Assembly: GCA_900088475.1 (NCBI GenBank)
Contig: FLMG01004002.1
Location: 54,402 to 118,401 of the forward strand
Direction of reading: 5' to 3'
From: Hyphochytrium catenoides
Taxonomy: Eukaryota > Sar > Hyphochytriomycetes > Hyphochytriales > Hyphochytriaceae
Length of the DNA: 64,000 nt
Shown: positions 1 through 12,900 of the stretch, piece after piece
Layout: each line of letters opens with the position of its first letter
Numbering within the stretch: position 1 is the first letter of the stretch
Notes under the pieces: generated by a model
Databases searched by the model: none
What the model was told of the DNA's origin: nothing
The model's input: the letters and a program-made list of their open reading frames with translations, nothing else
Translations under genes and position numbers: made by a program

Positions 1-3000
1 ATTAAAGAAATGAGGTACACTCCGGGACCAAGAGAACAAGTAACTGGAGGACAAATTGGTGGGGAAAGCTGAACGACAAAGCAAACGCGGAAGAGCCTGT
101 TCGCAACCGAAGTTGATAAGAAAAGGAGAATGCCCTAATTAAGCTCTTACCTGTGCAAGGATATTGATGTTGGTGCTCTTTCCTCCTCCGGTAGGCCCAA
201 CCAACATGATCCCATGCCTCACACAGAGAGTCTCATACAGTTGAACTACCTTAGAGAGAAATGAAGGAGGAGAAAGGAGACCTTCCCGTTCACATTGCAG
301 ACCCACAGCCCGGTGAAGTGCCATCAAGTCAGAAGGGGGCCGCTCGAGACCCGGGAAGAGATCTGCTAGGATACCCTGAAAGAGAGGAAGATCTTGAGCA
401 AGGAACTTAGGCAGATTTACATCCTGCAGTGCTCTTAGTAAAAGAGCCTCTTCATCCATCTCCGGGTTCTGACGCTTCAGATTGCCGGCCGCGGTAATTG
501 TGGTCTGAATGGGTCATAGGAGAGGGCCACGAGAAGAGCGATATAAGGACGAGAGAGAGGACGCGTTCAAGACACCGAGACCTAAACTACAGAAGGAAAT
601 GCGACGATCTCATCAAGAATGTAAAATGAAGAGGCGTCGCTGAAACTGACAGAAAATGAAAGCACGAGCTCCAAATGGAGCAGATGTGAGTCGCAAGTAG
701 CCGATGACAATAAAAATGTGTCCTCCTTTTTAGGCCAATCTTGGGAAGAGTCACCTACCTTTACAGCTCTCATCCCATAATCATAGTGGAACTGGGCGGA
801 GAGCTGCTCGGAGCAGAGCTTAAAGGTGCTAACCATTTTCTGCCCACATTCTCTTGCCCTTCCAAATCCAAAAGCGAAGAAAAGAATTTCTCCAATTAGG
901 GCGTAGTCGGGAACCATCATTGCAACAGGTCTGAACAGAGCTGCTAAAGAATCTGGGAGCTCGGAACGTCCTGCATAACCTGGGTTCATCGTAATGAAAA
1001 CCCCGAACTGGTCATTTAAGGGAATGTCCGAGCCTTCGAAGATCAGACGCTGTGAAGAGAAACCGTCAGCAGAGGTACCAGGGTAATGGGACTATGCGAA
1101 GAGGCTACATCAGTAAGAAGGAAGACTTACCTTCTCTCCTCTTCGGATGCCCATTTGAATGGTAATGACTTGCTGTCCAACCACCGACAGCACCTCCACG
1201 TCAATGCGGTTAAACTCATCAAAGCATGCCCAGGCTCCGCAAGAGGCAAGGCCCTTAAAAAACTTCCCCATAGCAATATAGTCCAATCCTACATGTTCGT
1301 GGTAAGATGTTAGAAAAAGCTAAGAGAGACACATGGCCAGAAAAAGCTTTCGCTCCAACGCTATTTTGGCAACACTGCTGCTTTTAGTTCTTTGCCTACC
1401 ATCTGAACAGTTAAAGACTACGCACTGCTTAGCCAGGGCCTTAGCGAGATCCTTGGTGGACTCAGTCTTTCCGGTACCTGCGGGACCGGCAGGAGCCCCA
1501 CCCAGAGTCATCTGCAGAGCTGTGAAGACAAAAGGGTAAAGCTGATGAAAATTGTCTGACAGAGAACTGGAAGCCCCAAAATGAGGTTATGCCGCTGAAC
1601 CTCGTCAGATCTAAAGTGCCCTCTCCGTAATCCTATTCATGAGTTCAATGACACTTCCTCCTGTTGGTGCTTCTTCTCCTTGATGCGGTCCTTTTTGCCA
1701 TATCGTGTAGATCTTACCTGCCAGTAAGGTCATGTAGCACTTATCGGTGAGCGGAGTGATGACCAGCCTCATAGAATTGCCAAGATATTCGTAGCCGTAA
1801 GGCCGCCGTGCGGAGACCATCTCTGCCCAAAGATTTCCATCATCCTTTCCTTCCCCTTGTCCTTCTTTCTCTCTCACCCAGTAGTATCTTAATTGGCTAA
1901 TCCAGTTAAAGTCCGCGACATCCTTCACTCCTCCTCCCTTTTCCCCGTCACCCTCTTGCAATAAAGAGGCAGTGACGTCTCTTGCATGCACATCGAGGAC
2001 TGTCAATGCTCCGAGCGTGGTTCTGGTTTGACCACTAATGTTGGAGCGGACGAGACGGACCATATCGGCCAGCTGAGCCAGTTGAAGGTCTAGTTGAGCT
2101 TTGATCCCAGTAGGGCCTGCAGAGGTAATAGCCTCTTCCATCTGACGAGTCCAATGAGTCTGCGACGCATTCAGGACGCACATGCCTGGCGAACCAGATA
2201 AAGAGGATTAGGGCAATGAAACCTCCCTAGGTACGTACACACTACACTCCATTCCACAGGGTCATATTGGCAAGTGCAAGTTGATACCTGGCCATCGCTG
2301 TATCCATTTCGTCCGCGGCGTGGCCTCATAATCCAGAATAGCAGCCTTCATTGCCTCCCTGACCGCTTCCCGCATGCTTTGCTCCAGGTCACCCATCCAG
2401 ATCTCCACTGCTCTTCCTTTTGTCTCAATGGGAGAAGAAAGGGGAACGGTCTCCTCCTCTGCACTGATCATCGCACTAATCGTTCCGTCAGCCCTGCAAA
2501 GGACCTTCACTAGACCCTCAAAGCACTTCTTAAGATGCGGTTGCACTCTCTGGACATCTCTCCCCTCAGACAGGAGAGAAAGCAGCTCTTCATTTGCAAG
2601 AAAATAGAAGCGGGAGAAAGCTGCACGCTTGGTCTCAAGGTAATCGCTGAGGCCTAGTTTAGAGGGCAATTCACGTCAGTTAGTAAGATTGTGTTGGGCA
2701 AAGGAACACCGATATCAACAGAACCGGGTAAGACCAAGAGCCCGCAAACATTGGGAAGAAGAGGGCCCGCCACGGCAATGGTGGTGAATTGGTGTTTTCT
2801 ATGGAGAGACTAGTAAGGGAAAAGAGAGGAGGGCAAAGGAGAGATTGCAGAGGTCGGGAATTGTGTTCATCTCACCTTTTTGAACGCTTTCAAGCATCCT
2901 ATTGCTCTCCTTCAACTTCTGGAGAAGCCTCTCATTGTCGCAAACCTTTAAAACTGAAGGTTTGGAGTGCGCTTGTGCCAACATATTGCGGTAGGTCTTA

Positions 3001-6000
3001 TCGACTGTTGAGAAGCGCTTGCTTTCGGTCGGAAGCTAGGTGTATACGGAGCACGACGTAGAGGGAAGCACAAATGAATTGACGTTAGGCGCAATACTCT
3101 CCCTGAGGGTGATATAAGGTACCAAGCAGTGCACTGCAAGCTATTTGGCTTTAGGATATTTCCAAGGCTGCTTGCAATCCTTCCCTGGGTGCCGTCCGGT
3201 TTTCCTCTCATAAACTGACCGACCATCGTCCTCACCTGCTTGATAATTTCTGGGGAGTCAAAAATGGGCTGAAGATAAAGCCAGCTTCTTTGAACCGCCA
3301 TCCACTCCTCCAAGACCTCGCTGATGAGACTGAGTGAAACGGACCAGCGCTCAATTTTTTCTTCGTAAGGCTTCTTGAAGGGAGAGAACTGCAAGGTTTG
3401 GACCATTGTCAGCTTTTCTCCAAGATCAGCCAGAACTTCCTCCACGGCTCTCAAGATGAACGTCTGCGTCTCCCGGTAAGGTACAACTTGAAGAGAGAGA
3501 AGAGAAAGCCCCTTTTCAATCTCATCTAAGGCTTTTTCAATCTGGTACTCCTTGTTCGCAGTCTCGGCTTTTTTAGAAAGAATAGAAGAGAGCAAGCATG
3601 GAGTGAGTGTGCCGTCTAGTAGAACGAGCAAAGGATCTCTGCCAACAAGGGGGTAAAGAACAATGTAGGTGCTAGCAGAAGTGAGTTGCACTAGTCACGA
3701 AGCCAAGCAACAGGTAAATATACGTTTAAGAGGGAGGGGGAGGCTTACCAACTTTTGAGATGAGCGTGAGATGTTCTGCGAGGTTCATGTTCAGCATATC
3801 GGCCAACGAATTCTTCTCGTTTGGAGCGATGGGCTTTCCAATCTGTGCTCCCAGAGCCTCCCAATGACGGAGGCCTAGGCCAGGCGTCCTCAGCGCAGTT
3901 ATGAGAGGAAGGTGTTCCTTGAACGCCAATATTCTTGTTTTGATCTCAGTGGCAATGGCTGAACAATCCACATTCTGAGCCTTTTCAAAATACTTCGATG
4001 CCTTCTGTGCGCCCATCCATAGACTCTCGAGCTCTTTTTCCATGGCGTCGGGAGAGAGAGAGAGGAACTGACCATCCATCCAAGAGGATTGTCTACGGAG
4101 AAAGTTGCTGGTCGTAACCCAAAGGAGAGTATAGGGTTCAAGGGACTTCTTGAGAGTATCCAGAAGTTCAAAGCGAGACAAAGTTAGGGAAAGCAGCTCT
4201 TCTCGGCTATTGTGCAGCGCTCTCTCCTCTTCAAACTTCTTAATCTTTTTCTCCAGCACGTCGACATGCAGTCTGATCTGGTCAATGTTCCTTATATCTT
4301 TGTATCGTGAGACGACTTGTATCTCATTATCCAGACTCTGTAGGGCGTCCATCATCAGGACGCTATCCTCTTGAACACTATGTAAAATGGCTTTAGCACT
4401 CTGATTGTAAGAGGCAAAATAACGTTGACAGAAAGAATGAAGCAAGACAGAGAGAAATAGGGGGAAATTAACGTCTTACATCGTCGAGAAATTAGATCTG
4501 AGTTCTTCAATGACCAAGCGTGTCCTCTCTACCTTCCTCCCAATTCTGAGAGGAAAGCTCTTCCTCTCCAAAAGCTTTCTAGCATCTTCTTCTGGAACAA
4601 TGAAGTGAAAGTTCCAAAGTGATTGGAGGCATCTCTCGGCCTCATCTTCTCTTTCCTTCAACGCTTGCAGCTCATGTGGAACAGTGGCAGATATGTACTC
4701 TACCAACGCCGTCAATTGCTCCACGTCTCCAGGGGTCTTGGAGAGGGTGTCTATGACCTAAGGTCAAAATAAGCCAGCAGCAAAGTGGAAGAAAGGGAAG
4801 CAGAGTGAGAACAGCCATCATCCATTAGAGTTATCATCCTTAACCGTATCCAACTCAAATACTTTAATGGCATCTTTCTCCTGGTATTCTTTGTTGGCAC
4901 TTACCTTAAGATACTTCGCCTCGCTCTGATTTCTGACTGCCCTTGCCCTCCTCAACAGAAAGTCTTGTAACTGGTGGGCGACCTCCAGATGCTTTTTGAG
5001 AAGTACTCCGCGGACTTCGGCGCAGTTGACCGCAATCATACCAAAGTTGACTAAGTTTCTTGGTATCTCTTCGTCAGCAGCCCGAGCTAACTTCAGGCGA
5101 TTGCGAATTTCCGTCTCTATTTGCAACAGATGGTGAGGAGGAAGAGGCACTGAAGGATCATCAATAAGACCCCTCGCGGCCACCCCAGCTGCCACCTTCT
5201 CTGCTTCCAAATCCGCTGCCGCTTCACCTGTAGAAGCTGCCTCTGAGGCTTCGGTGGATAATGACTTGGAAAAAGGAGCAGAGGAGGATGTTCCTCCTGC
5301 GCTGACGTACTGTAAGACATGCTCCTTGGTGTCCAAGGATAAGGTCTCAACATGCTTGTTGAACATCGTAAGATACTGCATGAGAGGAGCGGTATATTCT
5401 CTCATTCTTCGTGCAAGGCCATTTCTACATGCTTGTATAGACTCCTCTTCAAATGAAACGGGAGTTAGAGAAGGGTGGCTACTCCAGAAGAAGTGCTTCA
5501 TAGCATACTGCTCCGGATTCTTAACCTTAAAAGTGCTTTTTAGAGCGCTGTCAAAAACCCGAAGCAGCGACTCTTCAAATTTCTGCAATTCGGTGTTATA
5601 CGTAAACCCATAACCTTCCCGAGGAGAAAGCGGAGAAAGAGGGCAAGGATCTGACGAACTTCCGCCCGCTTTCTTGCGCTCGGTGTACCAGGCCTCGATC
5701 TCCTGTTGCATGTGAATAGATCACTCCGGTTAGAGCTGCAGCACTTTTGGAAGCTGACAGCAGGTGCACACATGAAAGTGATGGCCCATTTTAAGCAGAT
5801 AGTAATGCGGGATGCCCTAAGAAGACGTCGAAGAGAGCACGAACAACAGCATCGCTTTCTACCTAACCTTGTTCCGTTGGAGCATCTCTGCCTCGTTTAT
5901 AATCGCTTTGTCCTTGCTGATGACGAGGTCAACGTAAAAAGTAGGGGGATGCAGGTGTAGTCCGTCCGCTCCGTTGACTTCCTTCATTGTCTTACTGTCT

Positions 6001-9000
6001 CCGCTAACTTCCAGGGTTCGCCCATATGGTGTTTTCCGACAACTTCTGATGATGACTTCATTTATGCTTCGCACCTCGACGGTGCTGGAGTCGTATGGCT
6101 CAAAGAGCCCACAGAACTCAGAGAGCGAAGTTAATGTTGCAGTGCGCAATGCCGACTGAGTAACATTGGCGGGGAGAAGTTAGTCCAACAAATGTACAGA
6201 AAAAGAGGCTTCTGCAGAAGACAACAACCAAAACCCAAAACATGCCTAGACAAGAAGACGAATCGAAGAGACCGAGAGGAGGTCGGAGAACTTAATAGGC
6301 AGACCAGCCTAGCAGACCTGCATCATCAGCCGGATACGTATGAATAGCTTCTTCAGCTTGGAGTACTGGTATGAGTCAAAGTCGCTCTGACCCATGTGGA
6401 ACCAGCCTTTTTGGACCGGGGCCAACCCGCCTTCTATCGCTTTTACGACCTCCTGCACCCATACACCTTCTAGATACTCCGCGGCTGAGGAGATTGTCAC
6501 TTCCTGCTGTTGTGCAAACTCCTAAGGTGGGCGAAGAAGCATTATGATGAATAGCAACATTAGATTACTCTTGTGTCAATCATTCTAATTATCAGATTCC
6601 AGTGAGGAGGTGCCATACGTCGGAGAGATTTGAAACCCTTCGTCGAAACGCTAAGAGGACGATGAGAACCATTGCCCTTCACAGGGTTATACCTTGAGCC
6701 TTGCCGCTCGACCTGGCTTGACAATGAGAAGTTTTTTACTAGCTGTGCGGTCACATTCAGCCAACGTGGAGACTAACACAGCTATGACCTGTACAGAGAG
6801 GCAAAAAATCACTCCTTTCGGAAAACCCAGAGCTCACCGTCGTTCAGAGACTAAGCAGGTGACCGAATAGCTCATGAAGAGTGAACACTGAGTGACTCTT
6901 GTGGCAGAAGGTGACTATCGGATATCGCACTCTTTAACATATTCAATATAGAGGAGGAAGGAGATTCATCAAGACTAAAGGTTTCTTGGATCTTCGTTTA
7001 AAAGGCGATGAATGACAAGTAGAATGGCTGGCTCACCTCTGCTGTTGTCAGGCATGTCTCTGTCAAGAAAGAGGTCTTCTTTTCTCGGACGGCTGCTGGA
7101 GAGAGTTTCAGGTTGTCCATTCGAGGATGGCCGTAACTGGAAGACAGAGGATCTTTGCAATGCCGAGCAATCACGCTGAGAAAATCAGGATTACTGCTAA
7201 TGACCGGCGTGATCCAGATCAGCAACATGAATCACGAGGCACGATACGCAGGTAGGAGATAGGAAGGTTAGCATGAATGCCAATGTTATAGCTCAGTGGG
7301 GAGGCAGGGAATCCCCCCAATACACATGTTTTGACATTGATAGGAGTTTGATAGAGGACAATGTCCATGATGGTGGACCAAAACATGGGAAGGATCAAAG
7401 ACGAGAAAAAGAGCATGATGTCAAGGTCTATCTAACCGTAGACGAAACAAATTGAGCAACAAAGAACATGTTAGCTCCGACTGATCCCTTCCCTTACCCG
7501 GAAACAAGGGCATGCGAATCAAAGGCAAGCTTGTTTAGCGTTCTTTGGTATGCTCTGGATATTTCCACTAGTAGATTTTTGAGAAGATTCTCCTGGTAAG
7601 GTGTTTGACCCTGGGATGAGGATTTCCCGTCGCCTTTTTCAGGAATATTTACTTTTCTGCGCAGTCTTTGCCGCTGATTCATACCAATCTGAATGGTAAG
7701 GAAGCTTAGACTGGCACAAGAAATTGGAGCTCATAGAAGTGATGTCCGAAGCCCAGGCCAGAGCTATACGGTCATACGTACGCAGCCGCAGAAACAGGTA
7801 GCACCAGCAAAAGTCATACGGAAGAGGTGATATGAAAAGCTATCAGGAAGACCTACATCAGGCATGCCCTCAAGTGGCATACAGTCAACAGAAAGGCTGT
7901 AGTGAAGGTTCTGCAGGGTCTCATGACGGAGCTTGTGTGCTCTCGCAAGCCTTTGCGCAAACAGAACTGGATCCTCTACTCTGAACCAGATTTTAAGTCT
8001 GGGAATGCTCTCCTCAAGAGGTTCGAGTGTTGGGTCCTTGAAGATGACCTTGAAATGTCGCTGGACGGGATCGTAGGACGTGACGATACATTCAGACCAC
8101 TGACCAGCCGCAGAACCCTTCATGCGCTGTGCCATAGCAGGTATCGCCACTCCTCCCTTCTTCTGGCACTTTCCAAGTTCTATCCATCTCTAGAGGGTAT
8201 ATTACAAAGTCGTGTGAGAGGCGGAGGATGGGGAAAGGCCCTAGACTAAGCTGAGGAACGAAACACCCAAGCGGGGAAAGCAGGGAGTTCGTGATAGCTT
8301 ACCTCAGGGGGATGAGCCTCATAGTATTCTGCATCGTCGAAATCTTCGAGTTTCAGGAACGACTCCAACGGGGAGAGAGCATCGCTGATGGACAGCTGGT
8401 GGAGTTCTGTAGAGACTAAGGGACCTATGTCTGTTTCCATGTATTGCCTTCTTAATCTGCACGACCACACCATCAAATGCAGTCAGCGGAAGCAGGCCTT
8501 ATAAAGTAAGCCAGCAAGTGTTTCTATGTTACTTGCATGAATGTGGTAGTAGAAGAAGAGTGTAAGATCGATAGAGAAGACGAAAGAGTTTGCGGTCTCA
8601 TATTAGAGAATTGAAAGGTGGTCCCGCACCCACTCACCTCTCAATTATAACGCCTCGTGGAGTTTGCCCGCGCTGGCGGTTGTGTGGAACCCAAGCCTTT
8701 GGCTCCAAGGTTCCAAAGTCGTCATAGCGGCTAAAGCTGCAGTCACTATTATTCCTCTTCCGGCCAATGGTGGACTCTTGAGTCGTGGTTTGGCTGTCTC
8801 CTGCTAATACGGCTAGAGGAGGAGGTGCAAAGGACGCTGCTTCTTGCCGCCGTGTAGGTGAGCAGTAGCCCTCCGATACATGGCCTATGACTGAATGCTC
8901 GGTATCTCTAATCACCAAACTCTGGTCTGGAAACTCTCCCTTTACAATAGGGGTAATACTAGCCCTGTTATTGGGGCCGCTGCCCGGTGGGGCTTGCGGC

Positions 9001-9023
9001 CTTGATGGCTTCAATCGGACCAT
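1..9023 (-). CDS. Axonemal dynein heavy chain, 5' part of gene (runs off left edge)
   Basis: Motor subunit of a flagellar dynein arm: an ATPase that slides doublet microtubules. Reading right to left, the probable ATG at 9021-9023 follows an in-frame stop. Phase-matched first exons are 8638-9023, 8303-8456 and 7782-8189; the first two join into a typical [14 protein letters not shown] tail-region motif. Exons around 6309-6500 (KGWF and SKLKK), 4818-5711 and 3726-4445 carry the tail and linker, followed by the linker motifs [12 protein letters not shown] (about 2150) and ISQLRYYW. The motor begins with [20 protein letters not shown] (about 1750-1800), then the AAA1 P-loop [10 protein letters not shown] (about 1475) and NCSDG. 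Exon 759-1050 contains MNPGYAGR, and exon 151 to about 506 carries the AAA2 P-loop [11 protein letters not shown]3 to the C-terminus lies outside the window. Both P-loops are intact. Several tail exons (about 6500-7450) were not resolved. An axonemal rather than cytoplasmic class is inferred from the tail motifs. Confidence 0.93.
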
Positions 9024-9972
9024 TTACGCTTTTAGGTCCTCAATCGGAGACTGGGAGTCCTCCTTCACTCTTCCTGGTCCGCACCTCCCGAGTAATCACC
9101 TCGCTGGTGCTCTTAATCACAAATACCTGCTCGGATATCCGTCATTGGCAGAGATCACTACCAGGTCCCGTATTACTGCCTCCATGACCTGCCTCCTCAG
9201 GAAGTGGTACAAGCTGCTGAGAAACTAGAGAGTGCTAGGAGAGAATCTCAAGTGGAAGAAGAGCTGTTTGGCTGCGAAGCACTGACAGAATCTTCTCTCT
9301 CTGTCTCCCGGTAGAGCACCTCCTTATCATTCATCAGCTCTCAGTGTTGTTAGAGCTTCCGATCAAGTCCTTGCGGCCGCCTGTCCGTGCTCCATTCCAC
9401 GACCTGTGAGCCTCCTCTCACCCAAAGCTTTCGTGCCGTTTCAAACAAAGTCCCTCTTCGTTAATGCTATCAAGAATGAAACTCATGCATAACTATATTA
9501 TCAGCGATTAGAATGACTGCTAGAGTAATTGTTCATTGTTTGTGGTCCTTTATTCTTACTGAGCCGTTTCAGTGTTCGCCAGATTGTCGCTAACGCCAAC
9601 CTGCGCCCATGGTTAGTTTAGAGTAATCAGTCTATGATTATCACCGTTGAACCAAAGCTGATCTAACTGAAGAGAAGGGCGCAGTAAGTAACTTTCTTAT
9701 ATAGCTGCTAACGGTATCTCGTACGTTCGATTGGTCTGCGGCTCATTTCACGAGGAGGTGTGAGGCTTCTGACCCGCGCTTCTGATGATGGAAAAGGCAT
9801 GCGCTCAACTGCCAGCCGTTCTCTGGTCCAACTGCGAGCTCTGAGTAGTCTTCAATCTCTACTCGAGCTAGTCCACCGTGGTGCCTGGACTCATACAGCA
9901 TAGGCAACCCTTGCCCCTGCTTCCTAGGCAGCGAGCCTCTGGTCTTTGTGCTTTTCATAGCAGCCTGTGGGC
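9024..9972. other. Divergent intergenic region between dynein and POL5 genes
   Basis: About 950 bp between the probable dynein ATG (minus strand) and the POL5 ATG (plus strand), so it should hold both promoters. On the minus strand, about 9050-9140 shows a short codon-like stretch (reading EQVFVIKSTSEVITREV) bounded by stops. It could be an upstream dynein exon, but I found no phase-consistent splice. Nothing else recognisable. Confidence 0.5.
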
Positions 9973-12900
9973 ATGGGAGCGTCCAAGGTGCAGTCAGAGG
10001 CAATGGCGCTTAGGGATCATCAAGATCCAGAAGTTGATGGAGACGGAAAGTTGGAAAGCGCGGGGAGGATAGTCGGAGGAGGTGACAACAAAGCCTTTTT
10101 GGAGAGTTTCTGGAATCTAGCCTCCGTTGATGTAAGTACAAAGAGTCATTAGGAGTGAGCCTTCCGCAGCTAATTTAGCCATCACTGTCTTCACCCGTCC
10201 CTTTGCAGGGGAGGAAACGTTCTGGGGCTGGCGCCGCTATTATTGAATATTTAAAAGCATCACAAGCTCGATTTGAAGGCAACGAGTCGATCAAGAGTCA
10301 AGAACGGGTAATATTGGCGAGTCCCGATGTACAATATGCCCTAAAACGTCTGCTTCGCGGCCTTTGCTCTTCTCGTGAGAGCGCACGTCATGGCTTCAGC
10401 GCAGCATTGTCTGTGCTGCTATCGACGTTTCGGTTTATTTCATTACGTGAGACTCTGAAAAGCCTTCTTGAAATCACGGAGACAACAGGAGGCATGAAGA
10501 ACAGCGAGGAGAGAGAGCTAGTGTTCGGCCGGATATTCGGGTGTATGGCTGTTTATCGCAGTGGCCGCTTGGAGTTGCAGGTACACTCAAATACTCTGTT
10601 TGCTTCTCTCCTACTCAAAGCTATCTCGTCAAGCCTCTCTGATTCTACAACCCCACCCTTATTTCACCATAGTGTAATGGTCTCCGCCGTCCAATGAAGC
10701 TTGACCATTCTTTCACCCCACAGAAGAAGGCCTCGAAGGAAGAGAAAGAAGATGTGCGAGGTGCAATCCTAGCTGCAATTGATATATTGGTGAAGCTCTT
10801 TCCCCACAAGAAGTTCCTACGGGAGCTCTGCTCCAATGCCATTGCAGCATTTCTGTTAAGTAGTCCATCAGATCTCGCTATAGAGGAGATTATACCTCGA
10901 ATTGGTTCCTTGATGGACGGAAAGAGCATGAAGGAGCTAAATCCGGAACAGCTTCTTCTTGTGCTAGCAGTAGAGAGGTACATGAGGACTCAAGAACTAC
11001 AGAGGAAGGACTTGGTGGTACAAGGGAAGCTTTCAAAGATCTTCGCAAAGAAACTGTCGAAGACTGGAAAGCTGTCAAAACTTTCAAATCCTCTAAAACA
11101 GTCTTCTGGCAACTATCCCAAAGTTCACAGTGTTTGGAGGTACCTAATGGCAGAGATATTCCAGTGCGATTTAGAGCTAACGAGAACGAGTAAGTTCCCA
11201 CTCACGTCAGCTGACCTTTGAAATTCTTTCTTCGGCGCATCGCTATTTTGTTAGTAGCTTTCGCGTTAGCCTTCTGCTCGGCCCTTCAATAGACTGACAG
11301 CTCTCTCTATCACACTGTCCTTTCTTACGATCTATTTTTGATCAAGGTTTGCAGGGGGCTCCAGACGTCGCACTTGTGCGCGAGTTCTGGTCAGTTTGTG
11401 TGGTGGATACGTTGATAGTTGGCGGCACACATGAAAAGAAAGCCCTATCATTTAAGCTCTGCTCAATGGTTTTCCCTCTGGTGACGGAGCCTTTGCTTGT
11501 CCAGTCTCTTCTCTCACCGGCTTTTCTGCGCTGTGTGGTCAACAATGCGAGTAAGAAGGGGACATACCTTCATGAGCCAGCAAAGGAGATGCTAAACGGT
11601 CTCTTAAAAACCGCTAAAGAGGACGAGAGGGTGAAAGTAGCTACCATGATCGCGTTGCTCTCTAATGGAGGTCATAACTTCGACAAAAGGACAGGACTCC
11701 CGATTGTATNNNNNNNNNNNNNNNNNNNNNNNNNNNNNNNNNNNNNNNNNNNNTCTGCTGGAGGACGATGAAGACGAGGGGATGATTAGGAGAGACCGAG
11801 CGGAAGAAGCAGAAGGGAGTTTGAAGCTGGTGGATGGAAAGAGAATGTGGGCTGCAGATGCTCTATCTGCATCTGTCAAGAACGCTAAGTTACCATGGAC
11901 TGAAGACATGTTGAAGCGCGTAGTGGGACTGTTCTTTCTCTTTTCCCTTTTCAACGATCAGCGGGATGTGCCTAAAAACGTGAAGACAAAGAAGAAGAAG
12001 AGCAAGAGGCCGTTCCAAGAGGAAGGGGAGGATCCCTTCCTTCTCATCTCTGGTGGACTGCAAGCGGAGCCCGGATTCTCCCCAGCTTTCCTCTCCTCTT
12101 GTGAACAGCGCTTTTTTTCTCTTGTGAGCGACCTCAGTGTTGTTAAAGTTGTAGGTCAGGACGGCGAAAAGGTTATGGAGAAAGGTGCAAAGACCCAAGA
12201 TAGATCTAAAACATCTACCAAATGGCTGGACTACTGCCTTAGCCTGTGGAGCAGCTTGGAAGGGAAGGGAGTGCAACCCAAAAAAGCTTTAAATGACGAG
12301 CAGCTGGCGCTACGAGAACGGGTCCAAGGTACAATCGACACGCTTAGAGCCTCTGGGCTTCGGCAAACGGCAGAAGTACATGAAAAAGCATCAAAGAAGA
12401 GGAAACAGGGCAAGAGTACTGCACCTGATGCTGGGTCTTCCTTTTTCTCGACCGCCCAACTGGATGCCTTTCAGATTCTCCTTCTCCACCTTACACTGCA
12501 GCTCTTGAGTTCCTCACGGGCAGAGGAGGCCGCGAGTAGCCTTGAGGACCTTCTCAGTTATCTCTCGAAGGACAGGAAGGAAGAAAAGGCAAAAATACAC
12601 AGTGAAGGAGAAAGTTCCAGTATCGCTGTACTCACAGACCTTCTCATTGGTCTTTTATCTCAAAGCAATCACGCCGTTAGGGATGTCATTAAGGAGGTCT
12701 TCCGTGCAGTAGTCACTGAGGTTGACGAGGACGCCTTAAAGGCGATCCTCTCCGTATGCTGTAAGCAGGGCGGCGATGAACCCCTCCTGGATGTGGAGGA
12801 GGACGAAGATGATGACTTTTCTCCTATAGATCCCAGCGAACTCACTCAGGATCGAGAGGTAAGGAGAAGTAAGCTAATGCTAAGAATGGTTGATGTGTCT

